A stretch of 64,000 bases of DNA, taken from assembly GCF_001648595.1 (NCBI RefSeq), contig NZ_LBAW01000006.1, positions 124,001 to 188,000 on the forward strand, in the 5' to 3' direction. The DNA is from Legionella bozemanae (GTDB lineage: Bacteria > Pseudomonadota > Gammaproteobacteria > Legionellales > Legionellaceae). Every line of letters starts with the position of its first letter. Position 1 is the stretch's first letter. Position numbers and translations under genes: made by a program. Shown piece by piece: positions 8,262-16,968 of this stretch. The notes below the pieces were generated by a model. That model ran no database searches. It saw only the letters and a list, made by a program, of their open reading frames with translations, and was not told where the DNA came from.

Positions 8262-11200
8262 ATGAAATTTACAAGCTATTTTTTAAAACATCCAGTGATT
8301 GCAATTATTCTTAATAGCATGATCCTGCTCTTGGGAATATTATGTTCTCATTCATTATCCCTGAGAGAATATCCCAATATCAGTTTTCCGGTCATTACAG
8401 TGAATACTTCGTACCCTAATGCCAGTCCTGAATTGGTTGAGTCTGTGGTCACTAATGTGCTTGAGGATCAACTTGCTGGCGTAGAAGGATTGGAGTTAAT
8501 GACTTCACGTTCTAATCCAGAAAATTCATACATTACTTTACGCTTTCGCCCAGGGGCTTCAATGGACAAAGCACTAAATGCCACCCATGAGGCTGCACGC
8601 TTGGCACAAGCACAACTTCCACCAACAGTAAAAGCACCGATAATCGAGCGCCAGCGACAAGCAGACGGCTTACCTTTTATAGGTATTGCTCTGGAGTCCT
8701 CTTCTTTAAATTTCGGCGAATTGACCCATTATGCCAATTTGAATCTAAAAAATGTTTTCCGAAGTCTTAAAGGAGTCGCCTCAGTTGATGTGTGGGGACA
8801 ACCCTTTACTTATTCCATTAAATTAGATCAAAAGAAATTATATGCATTTGGAATTAATGTCGATGAGGTAGCCAATGCAATTGCCAATAACCGCTTATCT
8901 TTACCTGCTGGTAATTATCAAAACAAAATCCCTACTACACTCGATTTTGAATTAAAAACTTCTGAAAACTATGAAAATCTGATTATCAAAACCCAAAACC
9001 ATTATCCTGTCTTTCTTAAGTCTTTAGCTCGAATTCAATTAACTACAGACAATAATCAATTCCGAGTGAAGGTCAATGGTCATTCAGGTTTGGTGCTGGC
9101 TATTAACCGTGCGAATGACGCAAATCCCATCGAAGTATCCCAAAGTGTGCGCAAGGAGTTGGATGCTTTAAAAAAAGGTTTGCCCGATGACATTAAAACT
9201 AAAATCATTATTGATCAATCCGAATTCATTAAAGCATCTCTTAAAAACATCCAATCTTCTATTCTTGAATCTATCTTCTTAGTCTTAGTCATTATTTTTA
9301 TCTTTTTGCGGAATATACGCGCCACAATAATTCCCTTAATTGCAATTCCGATTTCACTTTTAGGTTCTTTATTATTTTTGAAAATTGCGGGCTTTACTAT
9401 AAATCAAATGACTCTTCTAGCTATGGTATTGGCCGTTGGTTTGGTTGTAGATGACGCCATTATTGTTCTTGAGAATATATGGCGTCATATTGAAGATGAT
9501 TTATCCCCCATGGATGCAGCACTTAAAGGATCAAAGCAAATAAGTTTTGCCATCGTTGCCATGACTTTAACTTTAACTAGCGTTTATGCACCTATCGCTT
9601 TAATTGATGGCATGATTGGTCAATTATTTATCGAATTTGCAGTTGCGCTGGCAGGCAGTGTATTCATTTCAGGAATAGTTGCTCTGACGCTCTCTCCTTT
9701 GATGTGTGCAACATTCCTCCATAAAAATACAAAACATTTATGGCCCGCCATAGATAGATTCCTAAGTAAACTAGCCCAGTATTACTATAAGTTGCTGAGT
9801 ATCATTATTTATCGAAAAAAAACCACGCTTCTTATACTCCTCCTATCACTTAGCCTGAGTTTGCTCTTTTATAAAGTGATACCAGGTGAAACAGCACCAA
9901 AAGAAGATCGCGGTTTAGTAGGAATCTATACTCCGCCTGTATCTGGAGATAACTTAGATACGCTGGAAGCCAATACAAAACGCATCCAACAGTCCATAGG
10001 TAAAGTCCCCGAAGCAAAAAATACGTTAACCTTTTTAGGAAATTGGGGTAGTAGCATCGTCATGCCTTTAGAAGCTCATAAACAAAGAAATCGTTCTGCA
10101 GAGCAAATTGTCAATTCATTAAAACCTAAAACAGAGCAATTACCTTCAGTCGATGCCTCAGTCTGGAGCTGGGATTCTGGATTACCTGGAGTAGAGGATG
10201 CTCGCAATAATTCAGAATTGGAGCTTGTCATTTCCACCACTGAAAATTTCCGACAGTTATTTGATGCAACAGAGTATTTAAAAAAAATACTGGATCAAAG
10301 CAAAGCATTCGCCTCTACGCGCTATGACTTACGTCTTGACTCCATGGGATACTCTGTAAATATAGATAAAAATGCCTTAGCTCAGCTCGGATTAACTCCC
10401 GCACAATTGGCTAAAACAATTGAGGTTTTTTTCAGCGGTGATAAATCCATGTCTTTTCAAAAAGATGGCGTATCTTATAACCTAACTTTAGAGGGCTCTT
10501 CTAAGCCCTGGACTTTAAATGAGCTTTATCTTACAACCCCCTCTGGAAAGCATGTTTCTTTAGGCGCAGTGGCTCAAATGAAAAGACGTGCACAACCGAC
10601 TGCATTGGAACATGTTAATCAAATGCGCGCTACAACTTTATATGCCCAATTACCTGAACAGCAATCCTTTAAGAAAGGAATGAATCAACTCTTGAAACTG
10701 GCAAAAGAAAATCTTCCCAACCAATACAAATTGAGTTGGGCAGGCGCTGCCAAAGCATATAATGAATCATCGCACACCATGGTTTTGTTATTCGCTTTAG
10801 CGATACTTTTTATTTACGCCATTCTTGCAGCACAATTTGAGAATTTTGTTTACCCGTTCATTATTCTGTTCACTGTGCCCTTAGCTTGTTTTGGCGCTTT
10901 GCTTTTTGCTTACTTATTTGGCCAATCCCTAAATATTTTTACCCAAATTGGTCTGGTCACTTTAGTAGGATTAATCAGTAAGCATGGCATTTTGATTGTA
11001 GAATTTGCCAACCAATTACAAAAAGAAGGCTTTAGCTTAGCAGAGGCGATAAAAAAATCGTGCTCATTAAGGTTACGTCCTATTCTCATGACTACTGGTG
11101 CCATGGTTTTTGGTGCTATCCCCTTGGTGCTCTCACATGATGCTGGAGCGGAAGCCAGGCATGCTATAGGTACCGTGCTTATTGGGGGTTTATGCATAGG

Positions 11201-11279
11201 TACCTTGTTTACTTTATTTGTACTTCCTGCCGTTTACTTCATGATCTCAAAAATAATAAAAAAAACTGGGAAGAAATAA
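8262..11279 (+). CDS. RND multidrug efflux transporter, HAE1-like
   Basis: A 1005-residue proton-driven inner-membrane pump. The family architecture is clear: TM1 near the N-terminus, a first periplasmic porter/docking loop, six membrane segments with the motif GLVVDDAIIVLEN (about residues 392-404, the proton-relay Asp pair), a second periplasmic loop, and a final membrane bundle with the GLxxKxGILxVEFAN repeat. Length is close to the usual 1020-1050. It sits immediately after its adaptor protein and probably forms a pump with a shared TolC-type protein elsewhere. Specificity cannot be read from sequence. Confidence 0.94.
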   Translation: MKFTSYFLKHPVIAIILNSMILLLGILCSHSLSLREYPNISFPVITVNTSYPNASPELVESVVTNVLEDQLAGVEGLELMTSRSNPENSYITLRFRPGASMDKALNATHEAARLAQAQLPPTVKAPIIERQRQADGLPFIGIALESSSLNFGELTHYANLNLKNVFRSLKGVASVDVWGQPFTYSIKLDQKKLYAFGINVDEVANAIANNRLSLPAGNYQNKIPTTLDFELKTSENYENLIIKTQNHYPVFLKSLARIQLTTDNNQFRVKVNGHSGLVLAINRANDANPIEVSQSVRKELDALKKGLPDDIKTKIIIDQSEFIKASLKNIQSSILESIFLVLVIIFIFLRNIRATIIPLIAIPISLLGSLLFLKIAGFTINQMTLLAMVLAVGLVVDDAIIVLENIWRHIEDDLSPMDAALKGSKQISFAIVAMTLTLTSVYAPIALIDGMIGQLFIEFAVALAGSVFISGIVALTLSPLMCATFLHKNTKHLWPAIDRFLSKLAQYYYKLLSIIIYRKKTTLLILLLSLSLSLLFYKVIPGETAPKEDRGLVGIYTPPVSGDNLDTLEANTKRIQQSIGKVPEAKNTLTFLGNWGSSIVMPLEAHKQRNRSAEQIVNSLKPKTEQLPSVDASVWSWDSGLPGVEDARNNSELELVISTTENFRQLFDATEYLKKILDQSKAFASTRYDLRLDSMGYSVNIDKNALAQLGLTPAQLAKTIEVFFSGDKSMSFQKDGVSYNLTLEGSSKPWTLNELYLTTPSGKHVSLGAVAQMKRRAQPTALEHVNQMRATTLYAQLPEQQSFKKGMNQLLKLAKENLPNQYKLSWAGAAKAYNESSHTMVLLFALAILFIYAILAAQFENFVYPFIILFTVPLACFGALLFAYLFGQSLNIFTQIGLVTLVGLISKHGILIVEFANQLQKEGFSLAEAIKKSCSLRLRPILMTTGAMVFGAIPLVLSHDAGAEARHAIGTVLIGGLCIGTLFTLFVLPAVYFMISKIIKKTGKK

Positions 11280-11370
11280 GAAAATGGGGACAATCATTAT
11301 GACATATGGTCAGATCGATTATACCATGTCAAAATTAAAACTCATCGATCCGAGATTCGGGCATTTGACC

Positions 11371-12009
11371 ATGCATTTACTTTTTGATTTTGATGGAACG
11401 CTAGTAGATAGTTATGATTGCGTCATTGAAGCAACGAATTTATTAGCGGAACAATTTAAGTATAGGAAGATAAAAGAACATGAAATCGAACATCTGCGCA
11501 ATCTTTCTTCAAGAGAGTTAATCAATTTTTTAGGGGTGTCCTTTTACAAAATACCTTCACTAATTCGACAAATTAGACATCTTTTACACGATCAAATGGC
11601 AAATATGAAACCAGTTGCCCACATTGTCGCAATATTAGAGATTTTTTATAAGGCTGGATGTCCTTTAGGTATTTTAACCTCCAATTCGATTGATAATGTT
11701 CTTATATGGCTAGAGATGCATCAAATTCATCATTTTTTTAGTTTTATCCATGACGAATCGAATTGTTTTTCTAAACGACATTTACTGAAAAAGACGCTAA
11801 AGAAATACAAAATTGATAAAAGCAAAGTTTTTTACATAGGTGACGAAACTCGAGATATTGAAGCTGCAAAAAGAAATAATATCCAGTCAATTGCTGTTAC
11901 TTGGGGCTATAACTCAGAGAAAGTTCTATTGCACCAGCCAACTTATCTGGCGAAACACCCTGAAGATCTATTAACTATCTGCTTGCACAGCCAAGATCTA
12001 GCCCCTTAA
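11371..12009 (+). CDS. HAD-superfamily phosphatase
   Basis: A haloacid-dehalogenase-type hydrolase, probably a phosphatase of the phosphoglycolate-phosphatase-like group. The start at 11371 (MHLLFDFDGTLVDS) places motif I DxDGT at the usual N-terminal position; an upstream in-frame ATG at 11284 would add 29 residues lacking family likeness. Motif II Ser/Thr is seen in LTSN, a Lys precedes the last block, and the acidic motif GDETRDIEAA is near residue 155. The alpha-helical cap lies between motifs I and II. Length is 212 residues. It follows the RND genes closely, so it may be the last gene of that transcript. Substrate not predictable. Confidence 0.88.
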   Translation: MHLLFDFDGTLVDSYDCVIEATNLLAEQFKYRKIKEHEIEHLRNLSSRELINFLGVSFYKIPSLIRQIRHLLHDQMANMKPVAHIVAILEIFYKAGCPLGILTSNSIDNVLIWLEMHQIHHFFSFIHDESNCFSKRHLLKKTLKKYKIDKSKVFYIGDETRDIEAAKRNNIQSIAVTWGYNSEKVLLHQPTYLAKHPEDLLTICLHSQDLAP

Positions 12010-12028
12010 GTGACCTTTACAAATTTAC

Positions 12029-12113
12029 ATCTGGTTTTCACTTTGTTATTGAAGCAGACTAACGCCCCTGATTTTTAAAATTATATTAGAAAAAGATCAG
12101 TGAAACTCCAGAT
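12029..12113. repeat. Spaced imperfect inverted repeat downstream of the HAD gene
   Basis: ATCTGGTTTTCACT at 12029-12042 is nearly the reverse complement of 12099-12113 (one base difference plus a one-base gap), separated by 56 bases. It could fold as a long hairpin ending the transcript from the left. There is no T-run, so the role is unclear. Confidence 0.35.
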
Positions 12114-12219
12114 TCCATCTCGCTACATCCATCCTAATAAGTACTCCTTGAATTTTCCTATACTCTGCTGAGCTAATTTAAGGTACTATAAAAGTTTGTC
12201 TTTTAATAGGGAGATTACT

Positions 12220-13521
12220 TTGAAAAGGATATGTTTTTTAATGATTTTTTTTGTTTCTCAAGCAATAAGCTCTGTATTTAGTCTAGAAGATGTCCAAAAA
12301 CTGAGACAGCATTTTTTTGCAAATATTCAATCGAATGGTGCAATAGTTGCCGCGCCCTCCAAACAAAATCCAGATTATTATTATGATTGGATCCGCGACT
12401 CTGCGATTGCCATGGGTCTGATTGAAACATGGTATGAATCATCTCAGGCATTTGGATATAAAGAACGTTTATTTAACTATGTTTCCTGGACCCAAAAGCT
12501 TCAACACCAGCAGGATCCATCACCAGGTCAAGATATCCTGGGAGAGCCTAAATTTTATATTGATGGCTATCCTTTTGAAGGTCCTTGGGGAAGACCGCAA
12601 AATGACGGTCCAGCCTTAAGAGCCTCGGTTCTAATTCGTTTTGCCCAGCAATTATTAGATAATAATGAAACAGAGTATGTTCAAACTAATTTGTATAATA
12701 ACAATCTGGATCCGCACTCAATGGGCGTAATTAAAATGGATTTAGAGTACACTGCGCATCATTGGTCTGATAAAAATTATGATCTTTGGGAAGAGGTTTT
12801 TGGACATCATTTTTTTACCGCTATGGCACAGCAGAAAGCGCTCTTTGAAGGTGCGGCTCTTGCTCGCCGTCTCAACGATAATGAAGCTGCAGTTTATTAT
12901 GAACAGCAAGCAAGGTTAATCAATACACGTCTGAATCAGCATTTAGATCCAGATCATAAGACAATCCAAGCAACGCTTTTACCCCATCCTGGCCCCCAAA
13001 AAACTTTAGAACTTGATTCCTCAGTAATTTTGGGTATTTTATTGAATCCGCAAAAGAATGGGGATTTGTCTCCTGGTAGTGCCTATGTCCAAAACACAGT
13101 AAAAGCCTTATATGCTCAGTTTGATTCAATGTTCCCAATCAATAATAAACATTCGGGGGAAATTTTGTTTGGCCGCTATCCTGGAGACACTTATGATGGA
13201 TACCAGACCAACAGTATAGGTAACCCTTGGTTTATTTTAACTGCTACTATGGCTGAATATCACTATACCCTCGCTAATAATTTACCGTTAATAAATCAAA
13301 GCGAAATCGCCAAAAATATTCAAGCTGGGGATAATTACTTAAAACTTGTAAAAAAATATGCTCCGGATATGAAATTAAGCGAACAAATTAATTTAAATAC
13401 TGGAATACAACAAGGAGCACCTTCGCTTACTTGGAGTTATGTAGCTGTTTTACGTGCTATTGAGCTAAGAGATAAACTAACAAGTAAATTGAAACATTCC
13501 TCACTAGAAATTGATAACTAA
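12220..13521 (+). CDS. gamY: Secreted glucoamylase GamY/LegY (GH15)
   Basis: Exo-acting glucan 1,4-alpha-glucosidase that releases glucose from starch or glycogen. The TTG at 12220 is preferred because AGGGAG lies six bases before it and it gives a clean signal peptide (KRICFLMIFFVSQAISS); a TTG at 12196 is the alternative. GH15 landmarks are visible: the DYYYDWIRDSA block near residue 50, DGPALRA, the catalytic-acid region DLWEEVFG, and the late GNPWF block. L. pneumophila GamY is reported to degrade glycogen and starch, and the same locus (LegY) has been listed as a Dot/Icm effector candidate. It sits convergent to the glucose operon, so released glucose would feed it directly. Confidence 0.92.
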   Translation: MKRICFLMIFFVSQAISSVFSLEDVQKLRQHFFANIQSNGAIVAAPSKQNPDYYYDWIRDSAIAMGLIETWYESSQAFGYKERLFNYVSWTQKLQHQQDPSPGQDILGEPKFYIDGYPFEGPWGRPQNDGPALRASVLIRFAQQLLDNNETEYVQTNLYNNNLDPHSMGVIKMDLEYTAHHWSDKNYDLWEEVFGHHFFTAMAQQKALFEGAALARRLNDNEAAVYYEQQARLINTRLNQHLDPDHKTIQATLLPHPGPQKTLELDSSVILGILLNPQKNGDLSPGSAYVQNTVKALYAQFDSMFPINNKHSGEILFGRYPGDTYDGYQTNSIGNPWFILTATMAEYHYTLANNLPLINQSEIAKNIQAGDNYLKLVKKYAPDMKLSEQINLNTGIQQGAPSLTWSYVAVLRAIELRDKLTSKLKHSSLEIDN

Positions 13522-13593
13522 ACGTTCCTCTAGGGTGTGTGATTTCAGGAGTCCACTGACAAGCCCATAGAGGACTCGCGAATTTCCCCACTT

Positions 13594-13705
13594 CCTACGT
13601 ACTACGCTTTATGCGCGGTATCCAGAACGATGCTTTGATTGCACTATTTGATTCTATTACAAGGCAAGAGCTACTGGATACCGCGTATAAAACGCGGTAC
13701 GTAGG
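13594..13705. repeat. Long imperfect inverted repeat (MITE- or REP-like hairpin) between convergent genes
   Basis: Arms at 13594-13625 and 13674-13705 match as reverse complements at 28 of 32 positions; 48 bases lie between them. The arms share the words CCTACGTAC and CGCGGTATCCAG. It lies between the stops of gamY and the sugar transporter. It could serve as a bidirectional terminator or be a small non-autonomous repeat; there are no flanking direct repeats that I can confirm. Confidence 0.65.
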
Positions 13706-13715
13706 GAGATTTATC

Positions 13716-15134
13716 TTAGGTAGAAGCCAAATAGGATGATTCTTTTTTACTAAGGTCTTCAGTAGCAGGTATCTCTTCACGCCCTAATAAACGTAACGAT
13801 TTACCAGACATAATGTAATTCTCTATTTGTTCCAGACTGATGCCCTTTGTCTCCGGCATATAAAAGTAGGTATACATGAGTCCTAAAAGGCAAATCACTG
13901 CATATAAAGCAAATGTATATTCAATACCCATCATTTTCTCCAAAAGCGGGAAACTAAAAATGACTACGGTATTAAAAGTCCAGTTACTCATTGCAGAGAA
14001 CCCCATTCCGGCGCCACGCACATGCAGAGGAAATATTTCTGCCATTGCAATATGCGGTATTGGCCCTACACTCACTGCAAAAGAAAAAATATAAAGAATT
14101 AAACACGCAACTGACAAAAAAGGAAGCCAAACAACTTGATATAATGAGAACACGCATAAAGCCAGCAAACTGAACAACATACCAGAAAAACCATACAGCA
14201 ATAGGTTACGGCGCCCTACTTTATCAACACTAAGTATCGCGATGACAGTTACCAATAAATTAACCACACCAATGCCAATCGTTGCCAATATTTGTCCTGT
14301 AATACTGTTCATCCCTAAATTTTTAAAAATTTCAGGTGCAAAGTAGATAATTACATTAATTCCACTTAATTGTTGTAAACAAAATAACATAGTACCCAGC
14401 ATCAAAACTGCCAATAAAGGGCTCTTGAATAACAATAGCCAACTTCCCTTTTTAGGTTCATTTGCCAAGGTCATTTCGATATCCGTCAACTCATGTTGGA
14501 TTGAATGACTTTTACGGAGTTTTTTTAAAGCTTTAGATGCTGCATCACGACGCCCTACGCTGCATAACCATCTGGGTGATTCTGGCATGAGTAAAATTCC
14601 AATACTTAAAACCAGGGCTGGAATGGCGCTTGAAGCAAACATGGCACGCCAATCATTATTCTCAAGAAACAAGTAATTGACTGAATAAGCACAGACGATT
14701 CCTACAGTCATTGCCAATTGATAAATGGCAACCACAGCTCCTCTTGTTTTATAAGTTGCTGTTTCAGCCAAATATAAAGGCGCCATGACTGAAGCCATGC
14801 CAATTGCCAGACCAAGAACTAAGCGAGAGATAACGAGTACCGCAATAGAATCAGCGAACCCTGCTCCTAATGCACCAAAAAAGAACAATATTCCAGCAAA
14901 AGACAATAAAGTTCGGCGGCCGAAACGTTTGGCTCCCTTTGATGCCGTAACCGCACCAATCAGCATGGAACCAAACAGCGCACCAAAAGGCAAGGCTGAT
15001 GCCATTACGCCAATATGTGTCGCTGTTAAATTAAAATGATTTTTGACCAATTCCAAAGAGCCGGCAATGATCCCCTCATCATAACCAAACAAAAAACCAG
15101 CAACCGACCCAATAATTGCAACAATCCATGTCAT
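13716..15134 (-). CDS. ywtG: Sugar:proton symporter, MFS sugar-porter family (YwtG-like)
   Basis: A 472-residue, 12-helix inner-membrane transporter that probably imports glucose. Sugar-porter signatures are present: the loop 2-3 motif with GRR, the segment LGLAIGMASVMAPLYLAE, PESPRWL after helix 6, QQLSGINVIIYFAPEIF in helix 7, and PETKG at the end. It is the last gene of the zwf-pgl-edd-glk-eda block, the same order as in L. pneumophila, where this gene is named ywtG. About 120 bases separate it from eda. A glucose substrate is inferred from the operon. Confidence 0.92.
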   Translation of the reverse strand: MTWIVAIIGSVAGFLFGYDEGIIAGSLELVKNHFNLTATHIGVMASALPFGALFGSMLIGAVTASKGAKRFGRRTLLSFAGILFFFGALGAGFADSIAVLVISRLVLGLAIGMASVMAPLYLAETATYKTRGAVVAIYQLAMTVGIVCAYSVNYLFLENNDWRAMFASSAIPALVLSIGILLMPESPRWLCSVGRRDAASKALKKLRKSHSIQHELTDIEMTLANEPKKGSWLLLFKSPLLAVLMLGTMLFCLQQLSGINVIIYFAPEIFKNLGMNSITGQILATIGIGVVNLLVTVIAILSVDKVGRRNLLLYGFSGMLFSLLALCVFSLYQVVWLPFLSVACLILYIFSFAVSVGPIPHIAMAEIFPLHVRGAGMGFSAMSNWTFNTVVIFSFPLLEKMMGIEYTFALYAVICLLGLMYTYFYMPETKGISLEQIENYIMSGKSLRLLGREEIPATEDLSKKESSYLAST

Positions 15135-15257
15135 ATTTTAACTCTCCTTGCTCAATAATTCGAAAATTCGACATAAAACGCATATTCCTGTGAGCTATCC
15201 ATTGTATTTTTTAATTTTATATACTGTGCTTGGACTTCACTGTTTTCAGCGAATCAC

Positions 15258-15911
15258 CTAATCCCATCCTTTTACACTTTGACGCACAGCAAAAGATAAA
15301 TCAGTAATTAATGACCAATTCCCTTTTTTAGTTGCTTCCTCGGGCACAATCCAAGATCCTCCAACACACGAAACATTAGGAAGTGCCAAATAATCAGAAA
15401 AATTCATTTCATTAATACCACCAGTTGGACAAAATTTTGCTTGGGGAAAAGGTCCATGCATTGCACGCAACATATTGACTCCCCCTACAGCTGCTGCGGG
15501 GAAAAACTTAAAATGGGTATATCCCAAAATTAATCCTTCCATCAACTCAGAAACACTGGATATACCAGGAATTAAAGGAATGCGCGAAGTAACCCCAGCA
15601 GTTAGTAAAGCCTGGGTTTTCCCAGGACTTAGTGCAAATTTTGCACCGAGATCTGCAACCTGATTTAATTGTTCTGGCGTAGTTACAGTACCCACACCAA
15701 TTAAAGCGTCAGGGAAGGTTTTTATCAGTAATTTAACCGCATCCAAAGCGATTGGTGTTCTCAGTGCAACTTCGATTACATGAATACCCCCTGCAAACAA
15801 TGCAGTAGCCAAAGGTACAGCATGCTCTATTTCTTTAATTACCACTACCGGAATTATAGGTGATGTACTAAATACAATTTCCGGTTGCACCCTCCAATTT
15901 GGAAAAGACAT
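15258..15911 (-). CDS. eda: 2-keto-3-deoxy-6-phosphogluconate aldolase
   Basis: Cleaves KDPG to pyruvate and glyceraldehyde 3-phosphate, the final step of the Entner-Doudoroff pathway. The family's glutamate is in HVIEVALRT (about residues 44-52). GVGTV and the Schiff-base lysine segment FKFFPA (Lys near residue 134) follow in proper order, with the phosphate-binding CPTGGI further on. Length of 217 residues is typical. It lies between glk and the transporter with about 80 bases to glk. Confidence 0.95.
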   Translation of the reverse strand: MSFPNWRVQPEIVFSTSPIIPVVVIKEIEHAVPLATALFAGGIHVIEVALRTPIALDAVKLLIKTFPDALIGVGTVTTPEQLNQVADLGAKFALSPGKTQALLTAGVTSRIPLIPGISSVSELMEGLILGYTHFKFFPAAAVGGVNMLRAMHGPFPQAKFCPTGGINEMNFSDYLALPNVSCVGGSWIVPEEATKKGNWSLITDLSFAVRQSVKGWD

Positions 15912-15990
15912 AAACCTCTCCTTGTCGTCACTGTAGTCTGGATATAGTGTGACCCGATTAGCGCTCTAATAGCGGGGGATTCTTTATTTT

Positions 15991-16968
15991 TTATCTAGAC
16001 CACGATTGCTTTAAATAAACTGCAGCCCCTAATATTCCTGGCTGCTCGGCAGTAATCACATAAGTTGGGATTTTTGCATTAAATGCTTTAAAACGACCTT
16101 TTTCTTCAAAACGCGATCTAAAATCACTACGCCCCAGCAATGAAATGAGTCGAGGCACAATACCACCAGCAATATAAATCCCGCCAAAAGCTGCAAAAAT
16201 TAATGCCAAGTCCCCTGCATAAGAGCCTAGAATTGCAAAAAATTGCGCTACTGTCGCTTGGGCAATAGTACATTGTTGTGCTAAGGCCAAAGTAATAATT
16301 TCTGATGCAGGCGCATACACTTTTTCTTGCTGATGGAAAGCACCTAGTGCTTGATATAAATTTTCCAAACCATGGCCTGACAATAAGCGCTCATAGGATA
16401 CATGCTCATATTTTTTTTTCAGATAACAATAAATAAACCACTCCTGCTCTGTTTTTGCACCCCAACTCATATGCCCGCCTTCCCCTGCTTGGACAAAATA
16501 TCCTTCTTGATTTGATGCAAGGAATGCAACCCCCAGTCCTGTTCCTGCCCCCAATACTGCTTTTGCACCATTTTTATCTGCTATACCGCCTCCTATCTGG
16601 AGTAATTGTTGCTCTGACAAGACAGGCAAGCTCATGGCAATCGCACTAAAGTCATTTAAAACCTTAAGTTCTGTCAAATCTAATTTATGCTTTAATTCAC
16701 TGGTTGAAAAGCGCCAATGGGCATTAGTCATACAAATAACATCATCAAGCACTGGGCACGCAATCGCCAAAGCGACCTGCTTTATTTCATCTAATTGGTG
16801 TTGTGCCTTATAAGCTAATAAAGCTGACTCCAGACTGTCGTATGCGGCACATGAATAAATTTCAATTTTATCCATTATCAAATTTTCTAAATTAACACGA
16901 CTGAAACGTGCAAAAGTTCCACCAATATCAGCAACGATTGCATAAGATTTTAAAGCATCAAAAATCAT
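15991..16968 (-). CDS. glk: Glucokinase
   Basis: Phosphorylates glucose to glucose 6-phosphate with ATP, giving the substrate for Zwf. It belongs to the bacterial glucokinase family (not ROK): ADIGGTFARFSRVN (about residues 13-26) is the phosphate-binding loop, LGAGTGLGVAFL follows near residue 137, and the GIYIAGGIVPR segment is near residue 265. The length of 325 residues is normal. Its start overlaps the end of edd by 11 bases, so it is translationally coupled. Confidence 0.95.
   Translation of the reverse strand: MIFDALKSYAIVADIGGTFARFSRVNLENLIMDKIEIYSCAAYDSLESALLAYKAQHQLDEIKQVALAIACPVLDDVICMTNAHWRFSTSELKHKLDLTELKVLNDFSAIAMSLPVLSEQQLLQIGGGIADKNGAKAVLGAGTGLGVAFLASNQEGYFVQAGEGGHMSWGAKTEQEWFIYCYLKKKYEHVSYERLLSGHGLENLYQALGAFHQQEKVYAPASEIITLALAQQCTIAQATVAQFFAILGSYAGDLALIFAAFGGIYIAGGIVPRLISLLGRSDFRSRFEEKGRFKAFNAKIPTYVITAEQPGILGAAVYLKQSWSR

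Noticed and set aside
10910-11197. Open frame on the minus strand inside the RND pump gene
   Set aside because: It is an antisense shadow of the conserved pump sequence, with no ribosome binding site and no family likeness.
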